A stretch of 64,000 nt of DNA, taken from positions 4,278,001 through 4,342,000 of the forward strand of contig NC_017955.1 in the NCBI RefSeq assembly GCF_000306785.1, in the 5' to 3' direction. The stretch comes from Modestobacter italicus (GTDB taxonomy: Bacteria > Actinomycetota > Actinomycetes > Mycobacteriales > Geodermatophilaceae). Shown piece by piece: positions 42,402 to 52,320 of this stretch. The notes under the pieces are model-generated. The model worked only from the letters and a program-made list of their open reading frames with translations. It did no database searches and had not been told where the DNA came from. The translations under genes and the position numbers were made by a program. Each line of letters begins with the position of its first letter. Positions within the stretch are counted from its first letter, which is position 1.

Positions 42402-43087
42402 GCGGCGTCGTCCCGGCGGGTGCGCCCGGGTGCGCTGTCACCGCCGGCCGCCGCTCGACGGGCCTCAGCGGCCTTCAGGGCCCGCGCGCTGGTGCGCCGC
42501 AGGGTGAGTGCCCGGTAGACGTAGTCGATGCCGGTGACGACGGTGAGCACCAGGGCGGCCGCCATGACCCACCAGCGCAGCGAGGCCAGCACGCCGGTGA
42601 GCGGCAGGATGTAGAGCCCGATGGCCAGCGCCTGCAGCACGGTCTTGGCCTTGCCGCCGCGGCTGGCGGCGATCACCCCGTGCCGGATGACCCAGAACCG
42701 CAGCAGGGTGACCCCGACCTCGCGGACCAGGATCACCACGGTGACCCACCAGGGCAGCAGGCCGAGGATCGACAGCCCCAGCAGCGCCGTGCCGGTGAGC
42801 GCCTTGTCGGCGATCGGGTCGGCGAGCTTCCCGAACTCGGTCACCTGGTTGGTCCGGCGGGCGATCATGCCGTCGTAGCGGTCGGTGATGATGGCGCCGG
42901 CGAAGAACAGCGTGGCCCAGACCCGCCGCCCGTCGTCCATGCCGCCGTCGGAGAGCAGCAGCAGGGCGAACAGGGGCACGACCGCGAGCCGGAAGAGGGT
43001 CAGCGCGTTGGGCAGGTTGACCAGCCGCACCGACTGCGGGGGTGTCGCCGCCGGGTCCGCCGAGCCCTCGGGCACCACGGCGCTCAT
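42398..43087 (-). CDS. pgsA: CDP-diacylglycerol-glycerol-3-phosphate phosphatidyltransferase
   Basis: A 229-residue membrane enzyme of phosphatidylglycerol synthesis. The CDP-alcohol phosphotransferase motif D-x2-D-G-x2-A-R-x8-G-x3-D-x3-D is intact in DRYDGMIARRTNQ followed by FGKLADPIADK. About five membrane segments follow, and the C-terminus is an Ala/Arg-rich tail. ATG start 43087. The gene lies 40 bp after rimO and overlaps cinA. Confidence 0.92.
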   Translation of the reverse strand: MSAVVPEGSADPAATPPQSVRLVNLPNALTLFRLAVVPLFALLLLSDGGMDDGRRVWATLFFAGAIITDRYDGMIARRTNQVTEFGKLADPIADKALTGTALLGLSILGLLPWWVTVVILVREVGVTLLRFWVIRHGVIAASRGGKAKTVLQALAIGLYILPLTGVLASLRWWVMAAALVLTVVTGIDYVYRALTLRRTSARALKAAEARRAAAGGDSAPGRTRRDDAA

Positions 43088-43127
43088 CCGGTCCCCTCCG
43101 GTGGGCTCGCCGGCGCGCGCACGTCCG

Positions 43128-44600
43128 TCAGACCCCGGCTGCCGCGAGCGCCGGCACGACGGCGCGGGCCAGCAGGTCCACGCCCTCGGTGTCCACGACC
43201 GTCGCCGTCACCAGCTGCCCGGCCACCGTACCGGCGGGCACCCCGGCGACCGTGGTGGTGCCGTCGGCGTCCGGGTCCTGGTGGGCGGCGTGCCCGGCCC
43301 AGGTGCCGGCCCCCTCGGCCTCGGCGAGGTCCTCGGTGAGCAGCACCTCGACCGTGGTGCCGATGCGGGCCTCCGCGCGCTGGGCGGTGAGCTCCTCGAC
43401 CAGGTCGGTGATCCGCCGGACCCGGGCGTCGATCTCGTGCTGGTCGAGCTTGCCGGGCAGGCCGAGCGCCTCGGTGCCCTCCTCGTCGGAGTAGCCGAAC
43501 ACCCCGACGGCGTCGAGCCGGCCGGCGACGAGGAAGCGCTCGAGCTCGGCGACGTCGTCCTCCGTCTCCCCCGGGAACCCGAGGATGACGTTGGTGCGGA
43601 AGCCGGCCCCGGGGGCGAGCGCGCGGGCCCGCTCGATGATCCCGAGGAAGTCGTCGGTGCCGCCGAAGCGGCGCATCCGGCGCAGCAGGCCCGGCGAGGA
43701 GTGCTGGAAGGACAGGTCGAAGTAGGGCGCGATGCCCGGTGTCGCGGCGATGACCTCCAGCAGCCCCGGCCGGAGCTCCGCCGGCTGCAGGTAGGCCACC
43801 CGGACCCGGGCGATGCCCGGCACCGCGGCCAGCTGGGGCAGCAGCTTCTCCAGCGAGCGCAGGTCGCCGGCGTCCTTGCCGTAGGAGGTGGAGTTCTCGC
43901 TGACCAGCACGATCTCGGTGACGCCCTGGCCGGCCAGCCAGTGGGCCTCGCCGAGCACCTCGCCCGCCGGCCGGGAGACGAAGGCGCCGCGGAAGGCGGG
44001 GATGGCGCAGAACGAGCAGCGTCGGTCGCAGCCTGAGGCGATCTTCAGCGCCGCCGAGGGGCCGACGGCCAGCCGCTTGCGCTTGAGCCAGTCGTGCCCG
44101 GGGATCGCCGGGGCGTCGTCGGTCGCGACGGCCGCGGTGCGCTCCACCGGGCTGATCGGCAGCAGGGTGCGCCGGTCGCGCGGGGTGTGCGGCACGAGCG
44201 GGCGGCCGCTGAGGACGTCGTCGAGCCGGTCGCCGATCGCGGTGTAGTCGTCGAAGCCGAGCACCGTGGCCTCGGGCAGCGCACCGGCGAGCTCGGCGCC
44301 GTAGCGCTCGGCCATGCAGCCCACGGCGATGACCTCGGCACCGGAGTCGGTCGCGGCGAGGATCGCGTCGACGGAGTCCTTCTTCGCGGTCTCGATGAAC
44401 CCGCAGGTGTTGACCAGCACCGCGTCGGCGTCGTCGGCGTCCTCGACCAGCTGGTAGCCGTCGCCGGCCAGCCGGCCGGCGAGCTCCTCCGAGTCGACCT
44501 CGTTGCGGGCGCAGCCGAGGGTCACCACCGCCACGCGGCGGGGCGCGGCGGCGGGGGGCTGCCCTTCGAGGGACGTCAGGGGGAGGGGCAGAGCTGGCAC
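43128..44600 (-). CDS. rimO: Ribosomal protein S12 methylthiotransferase RimO
   Basis: A 490-residue radical-SAM enzyme that adds a methylthio group to Asp88 of S12. N-terminal MTTase cysteines in [27 protein letters not shown] and VGCMAERYG; radical-SAM CDRRCSFC motif; TRAM domain at the C-terminus. The GTG start at 44600 places an additional 20-residue lead. With MiaB at 4425 this window encodes both major methylthiotransferases, distinguished by their characteristic MTTase sequences. Confidence 0.94.
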   Translation of the reverse strand: MPALPLPLTSLEGQPPAAAPRRVAVVTLGCARNEVDSEELAGRLAGDGYQLVEDADDADAVLVNTCGFIETAKKDSVDAILAATDSGAEVIAVGCMAERYGAELAGALPEATVLGFDDYTAIGDRLDDVLSGRPLVPHTPRDRRTLLPISPVERTAAVATDDAPAIPGHDWLKRKRLAVGPSAALKIASGCDRRCSFCAIPAFRGAFVSRPAGEVLGEAHWLAGQGVTEIVLVSENSTSYGKDAGDLRSLEKLLPQLAAVPGIARVRVAYLQPAELRPGLLEVIAATPGIAPYFDLSFQHSSPGLLRRMRRFGGTDDFLGIIERARALAPGAGFRTNVILGFPGETEDDVAELERFLVAGRLDAVGVFGYSDEEGTEALGLPGKLDQHEIDARVRRITDLVEELTAQRAEARIGTTVEVLLTEDLAEAEGAGTWAGHAAHQDPDADGTTTVAGVPAGTVAGQLVTATVVDTEGVDLLARAVVPALAAAGV

Positions 44601-44659
44601 CGGCTCATCCTAAGCGCCGTCCGCCCCCCGGCCGGGGGGCGCACCAGCCAGGTCCTCGC

Positions 44660-47188
44660 TCACAGCTGCCCCCCGCGGAGGGTGAACATGACCGACTCCA
44701 GCTCGTCGGGCTTGATCAGCACGTCCCGGGCCTTGGAGCCCTCCGACGGCCCGACGATGCCGCGGCTCTCCATGAGGTCCATCAGCCGGCCGGCCTTGGC
44801 GAAGCCGACCCGCAGCTTGCGCTGCAGCATCGAGGTGGACCCGAACTGGCTGGTGACGACGAGCTCGACGGCCTGGACGAGCAGCTCCAGGTCGCTGCCG
44901 ATGTCCTCGTCGATCTCCTTCTTCTCACCGGCGGCGGCGGTGAAGACCTCTTCGCGGTACTCGGGCTCGGCCTGCCGCTTGGTGAACTCGACGACCGCCT
45001 CGATCTCCGCGTCGGAGACGTAGGCGCCCTGGACCCGGATCGGCTTGCCCGCACCGATCGGCAGGAACAGGGCGTCGCCCATGCCGATCAGCTTCTCCGC
45101 GCCGGGCTGGTCGAGGATGACCCGGCTGTCGGTGAGGCTGGAGGTGGAGAACGCCAGCCGCGAGGGGACGTTGGCCTTGATCAGGCCGGTGACGACGTCG
45201 ACCGAGGGCCGCTGGGTGGCCAGCACCAGGTGGATGCCGGCCGCGCGGGCCTTCTGGGTGATCCGGACGATCGACTCCTCGACGTCCCGCGGGGCGACCA
45301 TCATCAGGTCGGCGAGCTCGTCGACGATCGTGAGGATGTACGGGTAGGGCTGGTAGACGCGCTCGCTGCCGGGCGGGGCGGTGATCTCGCCGCGCTCCAC
45401 CTTGCGGTTGAAGTCGTCGATGTGCCGCACACCGGTGGCCCGCATGTCCTGGTAGCGCTGCTCCATCTCCTCGACCAGCCAGGCCAGCGCGGTGGCGGCC
45501 TTCTTGGGGTCGGTGATGATCGGCGTGATCAGGTGCGGGATGCCGTCGTAGGGCGTGAGCTCGACCATCTTCGGGTCGACCAGGATCATCCGCAGCTGGT
45601 CCGGGGTGGCCCGCAGCAGCAGCGACGTCAGCAGCGAGTTGATGCAGCTGGACTTGCCGGCGCCGGTGGCGCCGGCGACGAGCAGGTGCGGCATCTTCGC
45701 CAGGTTGGCGCAGACGAAGCCGCCCTCGATGTCCTTGCCCAGCCCGACCAGCATCGGGTGCGGGTCCTGCTTGGCCACCTGCGAGCGCATGACGTCGCCG
45801 AGGCTGACCGTCTCCCGGTCGGTGTTGGGCACCTCGACGCCCACCGCCGACTTGCCCGGGATCGGGGCGAGGATGCGGATGTTGTCGTTGGCCACCGCGT
45901 AGGCGAGGTTCTTGGTCAGCGCGGTGATCTTCTCGACCTTGACCGCGTTGCCCAGCTCGATCTCGTAGCGGGTGACCGTCGGGCCGCGGGTGTAGCTGGT
46001 GACGGCGGCGTCGATGTTGAACTGCTCGAGCACGCCGGTGATCGCCTCGATGGCGACGTCGTTGGCCTTGGACTTGGCGCGCGGCGGGGTGCCCGGGCGC
46101 AGCACGCTCACCGAGGGCAGCGTGTAGGTGCCCTCGACCGGCTCGATGCGGAGCTGCTCGGGCTCCTCGATGGGCGGCAGGTCCTCCGGCGGGGCGGTCC
46201 GGTCGACCGGCATCGGCGCCCGGCGGGCCGGGGCGGCGGCCACCGGGACGGCCTCGGCGGCCGGCTCGTGCGCGACCGCCTGCGGGGCCTCGGCGTAGGC
46301 GGCGTGGTCGATGACGCCGGTGTCCAGGGTGTCCTGCACCTCGGAGGCGGCCGACTTCCGGCCGCGCCGGGCCTTCGGCGCGGGCTCCTCGTCCTCGTCG
46401 TCGTAGAACTCGAGGTCGTCGTCGTCCTCGTCGTCCCGGCCGAGTTGCCGGTCGGCCCACTCGCGGAGCCGTTCGGGCACCTGGTGCACCGGGGTGGCGG
46501 TGACGACGAGCAGCCCGAAGAAGGCCAGCAGGACCAGCAGCAGCACCGTGACGACGCTGCCCAGGCCCGCGGTCAGCGGGCTGCCGACCGCCCAGCCGAG
46601 CAGGCCGCCGGCGCCGGTCCGGTCGTCCGGGCTGACGTCGGGGCCGGTGACGTGGGCGATGCCGACGACCGCGGCGACCACGCTGGTCCAGCCGATGACC
46701 AGCCGGCCGCGGGCCTCGGGGTGCGGCGGGTGGCGGAGCAGCCGCAGCGCGACCAGGAACAGCACGACCGGCAGCGCGGCGGTGAGCCCGCCGATCGCCC
46801 ACCGGACGGCGTCGGCCAGCCCGGCGCCGACCGGGCCGATCCCGTCGGTCCAGGTCGCGGCGCCGAGCACGATGGCCAGGCCGAGGACGGCGAGACCGAC
46901 CCCGTCCCGCCGGTGCTCGGCGGCCAGCGGCTCGGCCTCCTCGGGCCGGGCGACCGACCGGGCGACCGCGCCGGCGCCGCGGGCCAGCAGGCCCCACGTG
47001 CCGGTGGCACCGCGCCACAGGCTGCCGGCGAGGGTGCTCTGGGTCCGCTTCGGGGCCGGTCGCCGGGCGGCGGTGGAGCCGCGCTTGGCCGGGGGGCGCT
47101 TCTTGGCTGCGGTGCTGCCGGAGCGGGGGCGCGTGGAGCCGCTCCCACGCGCCGGCGCCCGGTTCGACGTCGACGCGCGAGCAGGCAT
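44660..47188 (-). CDS. ftsK: DNA translocase FtsK
   Basis: An 842-residue septal DNA pump. A basic, Ala/Lys-rich N-terminus (1-80) precedes four membrane segments (95-235), an acidic linker (235-345), the alpha/beta motor with Walker A GATGAGKSS, Walker B MILVDPKMVEL and TQRPSVDVV, and the C-terminal gamma winged helix with LLVQAVELVVTSQFGSTSMLQRKLRVG, which reads KOPS. It is shorter than E. coli FtsK because the linker is short, normal for actinobacteria. ATG 47188. Confidence 0.95.
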   Translation of the reverse strand: MPARASTSNRAPARGSGSTRPRSGSTAAKKRPPAKRGSTAARRPAPKRTQSTLAGSLWRGATGTWGLLARGAGAVARSVARPEEAEPLAAEHRRDGVGLAVLGLAIVLGAATWTDGIGPVGAGLADAVRWAIGGLTAALPVVLFLVALRLLRHPPHPEARGRLVIGWTSVVAAVVGIAHVTGPDVSPDDRTGAGGLLGWAVGSPLTAGLGSVVTVLLLVLLAFFGLLVVTATPVHQVPERLREWADRQLGRDDEDDDDLEFYDDEDEEPAPKARRGRKSAASEVQDTLDTGVIDHAAYAEAPQAVAHEPAAEAVPVAAAPARRAPMPVDRTAPPEDLPPIEEPEQLRIEPVEGTYTLPSVSVLRPGTPPRAKSKANDVAIEAITGVLEQFNIDAAVTSYTRGPTVTRYEIELGNAVKVEKITALTKNLAYAVANDNIRILAPIPGKSAVGVEVPNTDRETVSLGDVMRSQVAKQDPHPMLVGLGKDIEGGFVCANLAKMPHLLVAGATGAGKSSCINSLLTSLLLRATPDQLRMILVDPKMVELTPYDGIPHLITPIITDPKKAATALAWLVEEMEQRYQDMRATGVRHIDDFNRKVERGEITAPPGSERVYQPYPYILTIVDELADLMMVAPRDVEESIVRITQKARAAGIHLVLATQRPSVDVVTGLIKANVPSRLAFSTSSLTDSRVILDQPGAEKLIGMGDALFLPIGAGKPIRVQGAYVSDAEIEAVVEFTKRQAEPEYREEVFTAAAGEKKEIDEDIGSDLELLVQAVELVVTSQFGSTSMLQRKLRVGFAKAGRLMDLMESRGIVGPSEGSKARDVLIKPDELESVMFTLRGGQL

Positions 47189-47283
47189 GCGTCAGACGGT
47201 AATCCGGTCGGGTGCTCCCGCGGCCCATCTGGTGCCGCGTGTCCGGCGCGGACTCAGCCGGGACCCAGGCTGGTCAGGGCAAT

Positions 47284-47289
47284 TACGGT
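47284..47289 (+). promoter_or_regulatory. -10 element (TACGGT) of second S9 peptidase gene
   Basis: TACGGT, then 7 nt and GTG 47297, with no RBS between. Confidence 0.55.
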
Positions 47290-47296
47290 CTGGTCC

Positions 47297-49240
47297 GTGA
47301 CCGACTCCCCGCGCACCCTCCCCCACGGCAGCTGGCCGACGCCGATCACCTCCGAGCTGGTCGTGCGCGCCGCGGCCCGGCTCGGCGAGGTGGTCGTCGA
47401 CGGGGACGACGTCTGGTGGGCCGAGGGCCGGCCCAGCGAGGGTGGTCGCACGGTGCTGGTGCGGCGCGGCCCCGACGGGACCACCACCGACCTCCTCCCC
47501 CCGCCGTGGAACGCCCGCACCCGGGTGCACGAGTACGGCGGCGCGGCGTGGACCGTCGCCGGGGGCACCGTCTGGTTCACCCACTACGCCGACCAGCGGC
47601 TGTACCGGGTGGACCCGGGCAGCACCGAGCCGGTCGCCGTCACCCCCGAGCCGGAGGTCCCGGCCGGTGTCCGGTTCGCCGACCTGTCCGCCGACGGCGA
47701 CGGCGTGCTGGCCGTCCGGGAGACGCACACCGCCTCGGGCCTGGCCGCCGAGGTTGTCCACGAGGTGGTCCGGGTAGCCGCCGACGGCGCGGTCGAGGTG
47801 CTGGTGAGCGGGCCGGACTTCGTCTCCGACCCGCGGCGGGCGCCGGACGGCGTGACGCTGGCCTGGCTGCAGTGGGACCACCCGAACATGCCCTGGGACA
47901 CCGCGCAGCTCGTGGTCCGGGCCGCCGACGGCACCGACCACGTGCTGGCCGGCGGCCCCGGGCAGTCGGTCGTCCAGCCGGTGTGGGGTGCCGACCTCTC
48001 GCTGTGGTGGCTCGACGACCGCACGGACGTCTGGTCGCTGCACCGCCGCCGGCCGCACGGCGAGGTGGAGCTCGTGCTCGACGCGGGCAGCGACATCGCC
48101 GGCCCGCAGTGGGTGTTCGGGCAGAGCCGCTTCGCGCTGCTGCCCGACGGCCGGGCGGTGGTCGCCTACGGCCGGGACGGCGCCGACCGGCTCGCCGTGG
48201 TGGGCACGGACGGCGAGGTGCGCGAGCTGCCCTCGGAGCACGCGTCGTTCGGGCAGCTGCGCGCGGCCGGGGACGCGGTGGTCTGCGTGGCGGGCGGGCC
48301 GGCCTCCGAGCCGGTGGTGCTGCGAGTGGCGCTGGACGGCGCCGCGGAGGTGCTCCGGCCGGCCCGGGAGCTGGGCGTGGACCCGGCCTGGTTCTCCCGC
48401 CCGGAGCACGTCACCTTCCCCACCGACCCGCGGGACTGCGGGGTCGGCGAGGCGCACGCGCTGGTCTACCCGCCGACCAACCCGCAGGTGGTCGGACCCG
48501 ACGACGAGCTCCCCCCGCTGCTGGTGCTCGTGCACGGCGGCCCCACCTCCGCCGCCCGGTCGGTGCTGGACCTCGGCGTCCAGTACTGGACCTCCCGCGG
48601 CTTCGCCGTCGCCGACGTCGACTACCGCGGCTCCACCGGCTACGGCCGGCGCTTCCGGGACGCGCTGCAGGGCCGCTGGGGCATCACCGACCTGGACGAC
48701 GTGGTGGCCTGCGCACGGTGGCTGGCCGAGCAGGGCCGGGTCGACCCCGCCCGGCTGGCGATCCGGGGCGGATCGGCCGGTGGCTACACGACGCTGGCGG
48801 CGCTCACCTTCCGGCCGGGCGTCTTCGCCGCCGGCGCCAGCCACTACGGCGTCGCGGACCTGGCCGCGCTCGCCGCGGACACGCACTCCTTCGAGTCCCG
48901 GTACCTCGACGGGCTGATCGCGCCGTGGCCCTCCGGCGCCGACGTCTACGCCGCCCGCTCCCCCATCCACCACACCGACGCCCTCGACACCCCGCTGGCG
49001 GTGTTCCAGGGCGACGAGGACCGGGTGGTGCCGCCCGAGCAGGCGGAGATGATGGTCGCCGCGCTGCGGGAGAAGGGCGTCCCGCACGCCTACGTGCTGT
49101 TCGCCGGCGAGCAGCACGGCTTCCGGAAGGCGGAGAACATCCGGGCCGCCCTGGACGGCGAGCTCTCCTTCTACGCCCAGGTGCTCGGCTTCCAGCTGCC
49201 CACCGAGGAGGGCATCACCCCGATCGAGGTCGTCCGCTGA
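47297..49240 (+). CDS. S9 family peptidase
   Basis: A 647-residue prolyl-oligopeptidase family enzyme, paralogous to the gene at 20535. The beta-propeller has REYGGAAW-like motif HEYGGAAWTV near residue 75, DPRRAPDGVTLAWLQWDHPNMPWD near 185, and the hydrolase part has DYRGSTGYGRRFRDALQGRWG, nucleophile GGSAGGYTT, acid GDEDRVVP and His in GEQHGFRK. The HEYGGAAW and W-D-H-P-N-M-P-W-D motifs are typical of the actinobacterial acylaminoacyl-peptidase-like subgroup. GTG start is leaderless by position. Confidence 0.92.
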   Translation: MTDSPRTLPHGSWPTPITSELVVRAAARLGEVVVDGDDVWWAEGRPSEGGRTVLVRRGPDGTTTDLLPPPWNARTRVHEYGGAAWTVAGGTVWFTHYADQRLYRVDPGSTEPVAVTPEPEVPAGVRFADLSADGDGVLAVRETHTASGLAAEVVHEVVRVAADGAVEVLVSGPDFVSDPRRAPDGVTLAWLQWDHPNMPWDTAQLVVRAADGTDHVLAGGPGQSVVQPVWGADLSLWWLDDRTDVWSLHRRRPHGEVELVLDAGSDIAGPQWVFGQSRFALLPDGRAVVAYGRDGADRLAVVGTDGEVRELPSEHASFGQLRAAGDAVVCVAGGPASEPVVLRVALDGAAEVLRPARELGVDPAWFSRPEHVTFPTDPRDCGVGEAHALVYPPTNPQVVGPDDELPPLLVLVHGGPTSAARSVLDLGVQYWTSRGFAVADVDYRGSTGYGRRFRDALQGRWGITDLDDVVACARWLAEQGRVDPARLAIRGGSAGGYTTLAALTFRPGVFAAGASHYGVADLAALAADTHSFESRYLDGLIAPWPSGADVYAARSPIHHTDALDTPLAVFQGDEDRVVPPEQAEMMVAALREKGVPHAYVLFAGEQHGFRKAENIRAALDGELSFYAQVLGFQLPTEEGITPIEVVR

Positions 49241-49272
49241 CGTCCCGTCCCGGGATCCACCTCTGCCGGCGG

Positions 49273-49300
49273 TGAACGGATCGGCCGTCGGCGACGTATG
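49273..49300 (+). promoter_or_regulatory. SigL-like ECF promoter
   Basis: TGAACG, 16 nt, CGTATG. This matches the mycobacterial SigL promoter pattern TGAACC-N16-18-CGTRTC with two mismatches, and lies 50 bp before the sigma gene, as expected for an autoregulated ECF factor. Confidence 0.6.
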
Positions 49301-49350
49301 CCCTCGGACGACGTCCGCCCGGAGGCGTCCCGAGGGCGGGGGGAGGAGCG

Positions 49351-49890
49351 GTGATGGCGCGTCAGCGAGGGCCGGCCCCGACCGAGCAGCTCGACGTCCG
49401 CGCGGCCTACGCCGCCCACGGCCCCGAGCTGTACCGCTTCGCGCTGCGCCAGCTCGGTGACGGCGGGGCGGCGCAGGACGTCGTCCAGGAGGTCTTCCTG
49501 CGCGCCTGGCGGGCGTCGGACTCCTTCGACCCGCAGCTGGCCAGCCTGCGCACCTGGTTGTTCGCCATCGCCCGCAACGTGGTGGTGGACGAGGCGCGGC
49601 GGTTCGCCGTCCGGCCGTGGCAGCGCGAGCTGACCGACGGCACCGACCTCCCGGCGGACCCGGGGCCGAGCACCGACGAGCGGCTGGTGGACGCCTGGGT
49701 GGTGGAGGAGGCGCTCCGCCGGATCGGTGCCGAGCACCGCGCCGCGATCGTGCAGACGCACCTGCGCGGCCGGCCCCATGCCGAGGTCGCCGCCGAGCTC
49801 GGGATCCCCGTCGGGACCCTGCGCAGCCGGGTGTTCTACGGGTTGAAGGCCTTGCGCCTCGCGATGGAGGAGATGGGAGTGGAGCCGTGA
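49351..49890 (+). CDS. ECF sigma factor (SigL/SigK-like)
   Basis: A 179-residue ECF sigma factor. Sigma region 2 at 20-90 (LYRFALRQLGD, AQDVVQEVFLRAWR, LRTWLFAIARNVVVDEAR) and region 4 at 120-175 (HRAAIVQTHLRGRPHAEVAAELGIPVGTLRSRVFYGLKALR). GTG 49351 or ATG 49354 can start it after GGGGGAGGAG. It overlaps the anti-sigma gene by GTGA, so the two are made in step. The target promoter probably resembles the one upstream. Confidence 0.9.
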   Translation: MMARQRGPAPTEQLDVRAAYAAHGPELYRFALRQLGDGGAAQDVVQEVFLRAWRASDSFDPQLASLRTWLFAIARNVVVDEARRFAVRPWQRELTDGTDLPADPGPSTDERLVDAWVVEEALRRIGAEHRAAIVQTHLRGRPHAEVAAELGIPVGTLRSRVFYGLKALRLAMEEMGVEP

Positions 49891-50570
49891 CCGACCTGCC
49901 GCAGGACGCCCACCGGAGGCTGCGGGAGCAGCTGGGCGTGTACGCGCTGGGCCACGGCACCCCCGCCGAGCGCGCCGCCGTCGGCGCCCACCTCGACGGC
50001 TGCGCCTCCTGCCGGGCGGAGTTGGCCGAGCTGGCACCGCTGGTCGGGCGGCTGGCCGACGTCGACCCCGACCGGCTCGACGACGTCCCCGGCCCGCCGC
50101 CGGGGCTCGGCGAGGCCGTGCTGGCCCGGATCGCCGCCGAGGGCCCGCGGCCGGCCGACCTCGCCGCCCGCCGGGCCCGCCGGACCCGGCTGCAGGTCGC
50201 GGTCGCCGCGGTGGCCATCGCGGCCGCGGCCTTCGGGGTGGGGTGGCTGGCCCGGCCGGTCCCGCCCCAGCCCCCGCTGGAGGCGGTCGCCGTCCAGGTG
50301 GACCGGGCGGGCGTGACCGCCACCGCCGCCGTCGTCCCGCACACCTGGGGCGTCGAGGTGAAGCTGTCCGGCTCCGGCTTCGCCGCCGGGGAGGTCTACC
50401 GGCTGACGGTGCGCGACGACGCGGGCCGCGAGGTGGCCGCCGGGGAGTTCGTCGGGGTGGGCGCCCAGCCGCTGAACTGCAACATGAACTCCTCGGTGCT
50501 CCGGCAGGACGCCGCCGGCTTCGAGGTCGTCGACTCGGCCGGTGCGGTGGTGCTCCGCTCGGACCTCTGA
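49887..50570 (+). CDS. Zinc-type anti-sigma factor, RslA/RskA-like
   Basis: A 227-residue membrane anti-sigma factor. The cytoplasmic ZAS motif is HLDGCASC (His-x3-Cys-x2-Cys) near residue 38. One membrane segment at about 95-115 (VAVAAVAIAAAAFGVGWLA) separates it from a C-terminal extracytoplasmic beta domain (residues 120-227) with a single Cys and no obvious protease motif. Coupled to the upstream sigma by a GTGA overlap. Release probably follows redox change at the zinc site or regulated proteolysis; this is inferred from the family. Confidence 0.9.
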   Translation: MTDLPQDAHRRLREQLGVYALGHGTPAERAAVGAHLDGCASCRAELAELAPLVGRLADVDPDRLDDVPGPPPGLGEAVLARIAAEGPRPADLAARRARRTRLQVAVAAVAIAAAAFGVGWLARPVPPQPPLEAVAVQVDRAGVTATAAVVPHTWGVEVKLSGSGFAAGEVYRLTVRDDAGREVAAGEFVGVGAQPLNCNMNSSVLRQDAAGFEVVDSAGAVVLRSDL

Positions 50571-50575
50571 GTCGT

Positions 50576-50608
50576 GGGCCGGCCGGGACCACGGGGCCCG
50601 GCCGGCCC
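50576..50608. terminator. Bidirectional terminator between anti-sigma and rnj genes
   Basis: GGGCCGGCCGGG and its complement (50576-50587 with 50597-50608) close a 9-nt loop, just after the anti-sigma stop and just before the rnj stop on the other strand. Confidence 0.7.
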
Positions 50609-50613
50609 CCGGC

Positions 50614-52320
50614 TCAGACCTCGAGGACGGTCGGGATGATCATCGGGCGGCGGCGGTACTTGTCCGACACCCACTTGCCGACCGTCCGGCGGATCACCTG
50701 GGACAGCCGGTGGGCGTCGACCTGCTCGTCCTCCATCGCCCGCTTGAGCTCCTTCTCGACCAGCGCGAGCACCTCGGTGAAGGCGCTCGGGTCGTCGGAG
50801 AAGCCCCGGGTGGACAGGTGCACCGGCCGGACGATGGTGCGCGTCGAGGGCTCGATGACCACGGTGAGCGCGACGAACCCCTCGTCGCCGAGGATCCGCC
50901 GGGCCTGCAGCGACTCCTCGCCGACGTCGCCGACGTTGAGCCCGTCGACGTAGACGTTGCCGATCGGGACGCTGCCGACGATGGTGGCCTTGCCGTCGAC
51001 CAGGTCGACGACGACGCCGTCCTCGGCGAGCAGGATCCGGTCGGCGGTCATCCCGGTCTGCTCGGCCAGCGCGGCGTGCGCCCGCAGGTGCCGCCACTCG
51101 CCGTGCACCGGCATGAGGTACCGCGGCTTGGCCACGTTGATCAGGGTCCGCAGCTCACCGGCGGGGGCGTGCCCGGAGACGTGCACCATCGCCGTCTCCT
51201 TGTGGATCACCGTGGCGCCCAGCCGGGCCAGCCCGTTGATCACCTTGTAGACGGCGGTCTCGTTCCCGGGCACCAGCGAGGACGCCAGGATGATCGTGTC
51301 GCCGGCCTCGATGGTCACCTGGTGGTGGTCGCCGCGGGCCATCCGGCCCAGCGCGGACAGCGGCTCGCCCTGCGAGCCGGTGCTGATCAGCACCACCTGC
51401 TCCGGCGGCATCGCGGTCGCCTCGTCGAGCTTGACCATCAGCCCCGGGGCGACCCGGAGCAGGCCGAGGTCCTGGGCGACGCCCATGTTGCGGACCATCG
51501 AGCGGCCCACCAGGGCCACCTTGCGCTTGTGCTTGACCGCGCAGTCGAGCACCTGCTGGATGCGGTGCACGTGGCTGGCGAAGCTGGAGACGATCAGCCG
51601 CTGGCTGGCCCGCTCGAAGACCGAGTCCAGCACCGGGCCGATGTTGCGCTCGGAGGTGACGAACCCGGGCACCTCGGCGTTGGTCGAGTCGGCCAGCAGC
51701 AGGTCGATGCCCTCGACGCCCAGCCGCGCGAAGGCGCCCAGGTCGGTGAGCACGCCGTCCAGCGGCAGCTGGTCCATCTTGAAGTCGCCGGTGTGCACCA
51801 GCGTCCCCGCCGGGGTGTGCACGGCCACGGCCAGCGCGTCGGGGATCGAGTGGTTGACGCTGATGAACTCGCAGTGGAACGGACCGGCCAGGTGGTCGTC
51901 GCCGGCGGCCACCTCGACCAGCACCGGGTCGATCCGGTGCTCGCGCAGCTTGGCCTTGACCAGCGCGAGGGTGAACCGGGACCCGACCAGCGGGATGTCG
52001 GCGCGCAGCCGCAGCAGGTAGGGCACCGCCCCGATGTGGTCCTCGTGCCCGTGGGTGAGGACGACGGCGGTGATGTCCTGCAGCCGGTGCTCGATGACCC
52101 CGAAGTCGGGCAGGATCAGGTCGATGCCGGGCTGCTCGGCCTCGGGGAAGAGCACCCCGCAGTCGATGACCATCAGCTGGCCGTCGAACTCCAGCACGGC
52201 CATGTTGCGGCCGATCTCGCCGAGCCCGCCGAGGGCCATCACCCGCAGGCCGCCCTTCGGCAGCGGCGGCGGGGCCTTGAGGTCGAGGTGCGGCTGCACG
52301 GTCAGGGAGGAGGTGGTCAC
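50614..52320 (-). CDS. rnj: Ribonuclease J
   Basis: A 568-residue metallo-beta-lactamase/beta-CASP RNase with 5'-3' exo- and endonuclease activity in mRNA decay and rRNA maturation. Zinc motif HGHEDHIG, HTGDFKMD, then beta-CASP segments (SSFASHVHRIQQVLDCA, VSGHAPAGEL) and a C-terminal dimer domain. The GTG overlaps the dapA stop as GTGA. The dapA-rnj pair is conserved in actinobacteria. Confidence 0.94.
   Translation of the reverse strand: MTTSSLTVQPHLDLKAPPPLPKGGLRVMALGGLGEIGRNMAVLEFDGQLMVIDCGVLFPEAEQPGIDLILPDFGVIEHRLQDITAVVLTHGHEDHIGAVPYLLRLRADIPLVGSRFTLALVKAKLREHRIDPVLVEVAAGDDHLAGPFHCEFISVNHSIPDALAVAVHTPAGTLVHTGDFKMDQLPLDGVLTDLGAFARLGVEGIDLLLADSTNAEVPGFVTSERNIGPVLDSVFERASQRLIVSSFASHVHRIQQVLDCAVKHKRKVALVGRSMVRNMGVAQDLGLLRVAPGLMVKLDEATAMPPEQVVLISTGSQGEPLSALGRMARGDHHQVTIEAGDTIILASSLVPGNETAVYKVINGLARLGATVIHKETAMVHVSGHAPAGELRTLINVAKPRYLMPVHGEWRHLRAHAALAEQTGMTADRILLAEDGVVVDLVDGKATIVGSVPIGNVYVDGLNVGDVGEESLQARRILGDEGFVALTVVIEPSTRTIVRPVHLSTRGFSDDPSAFTEVLALVEKELKRAMEDEQVDAHRLSQVIRRTVGKWVSDKYRRRPMIIPTVLEV

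Noticed and set aside
45230-47296. Extended upstream frame joined to the S9 peptidase at 47297
   Set aside because: It runs antisense to ftsK and has shadow composition; homology and promoter place the start at 47297.
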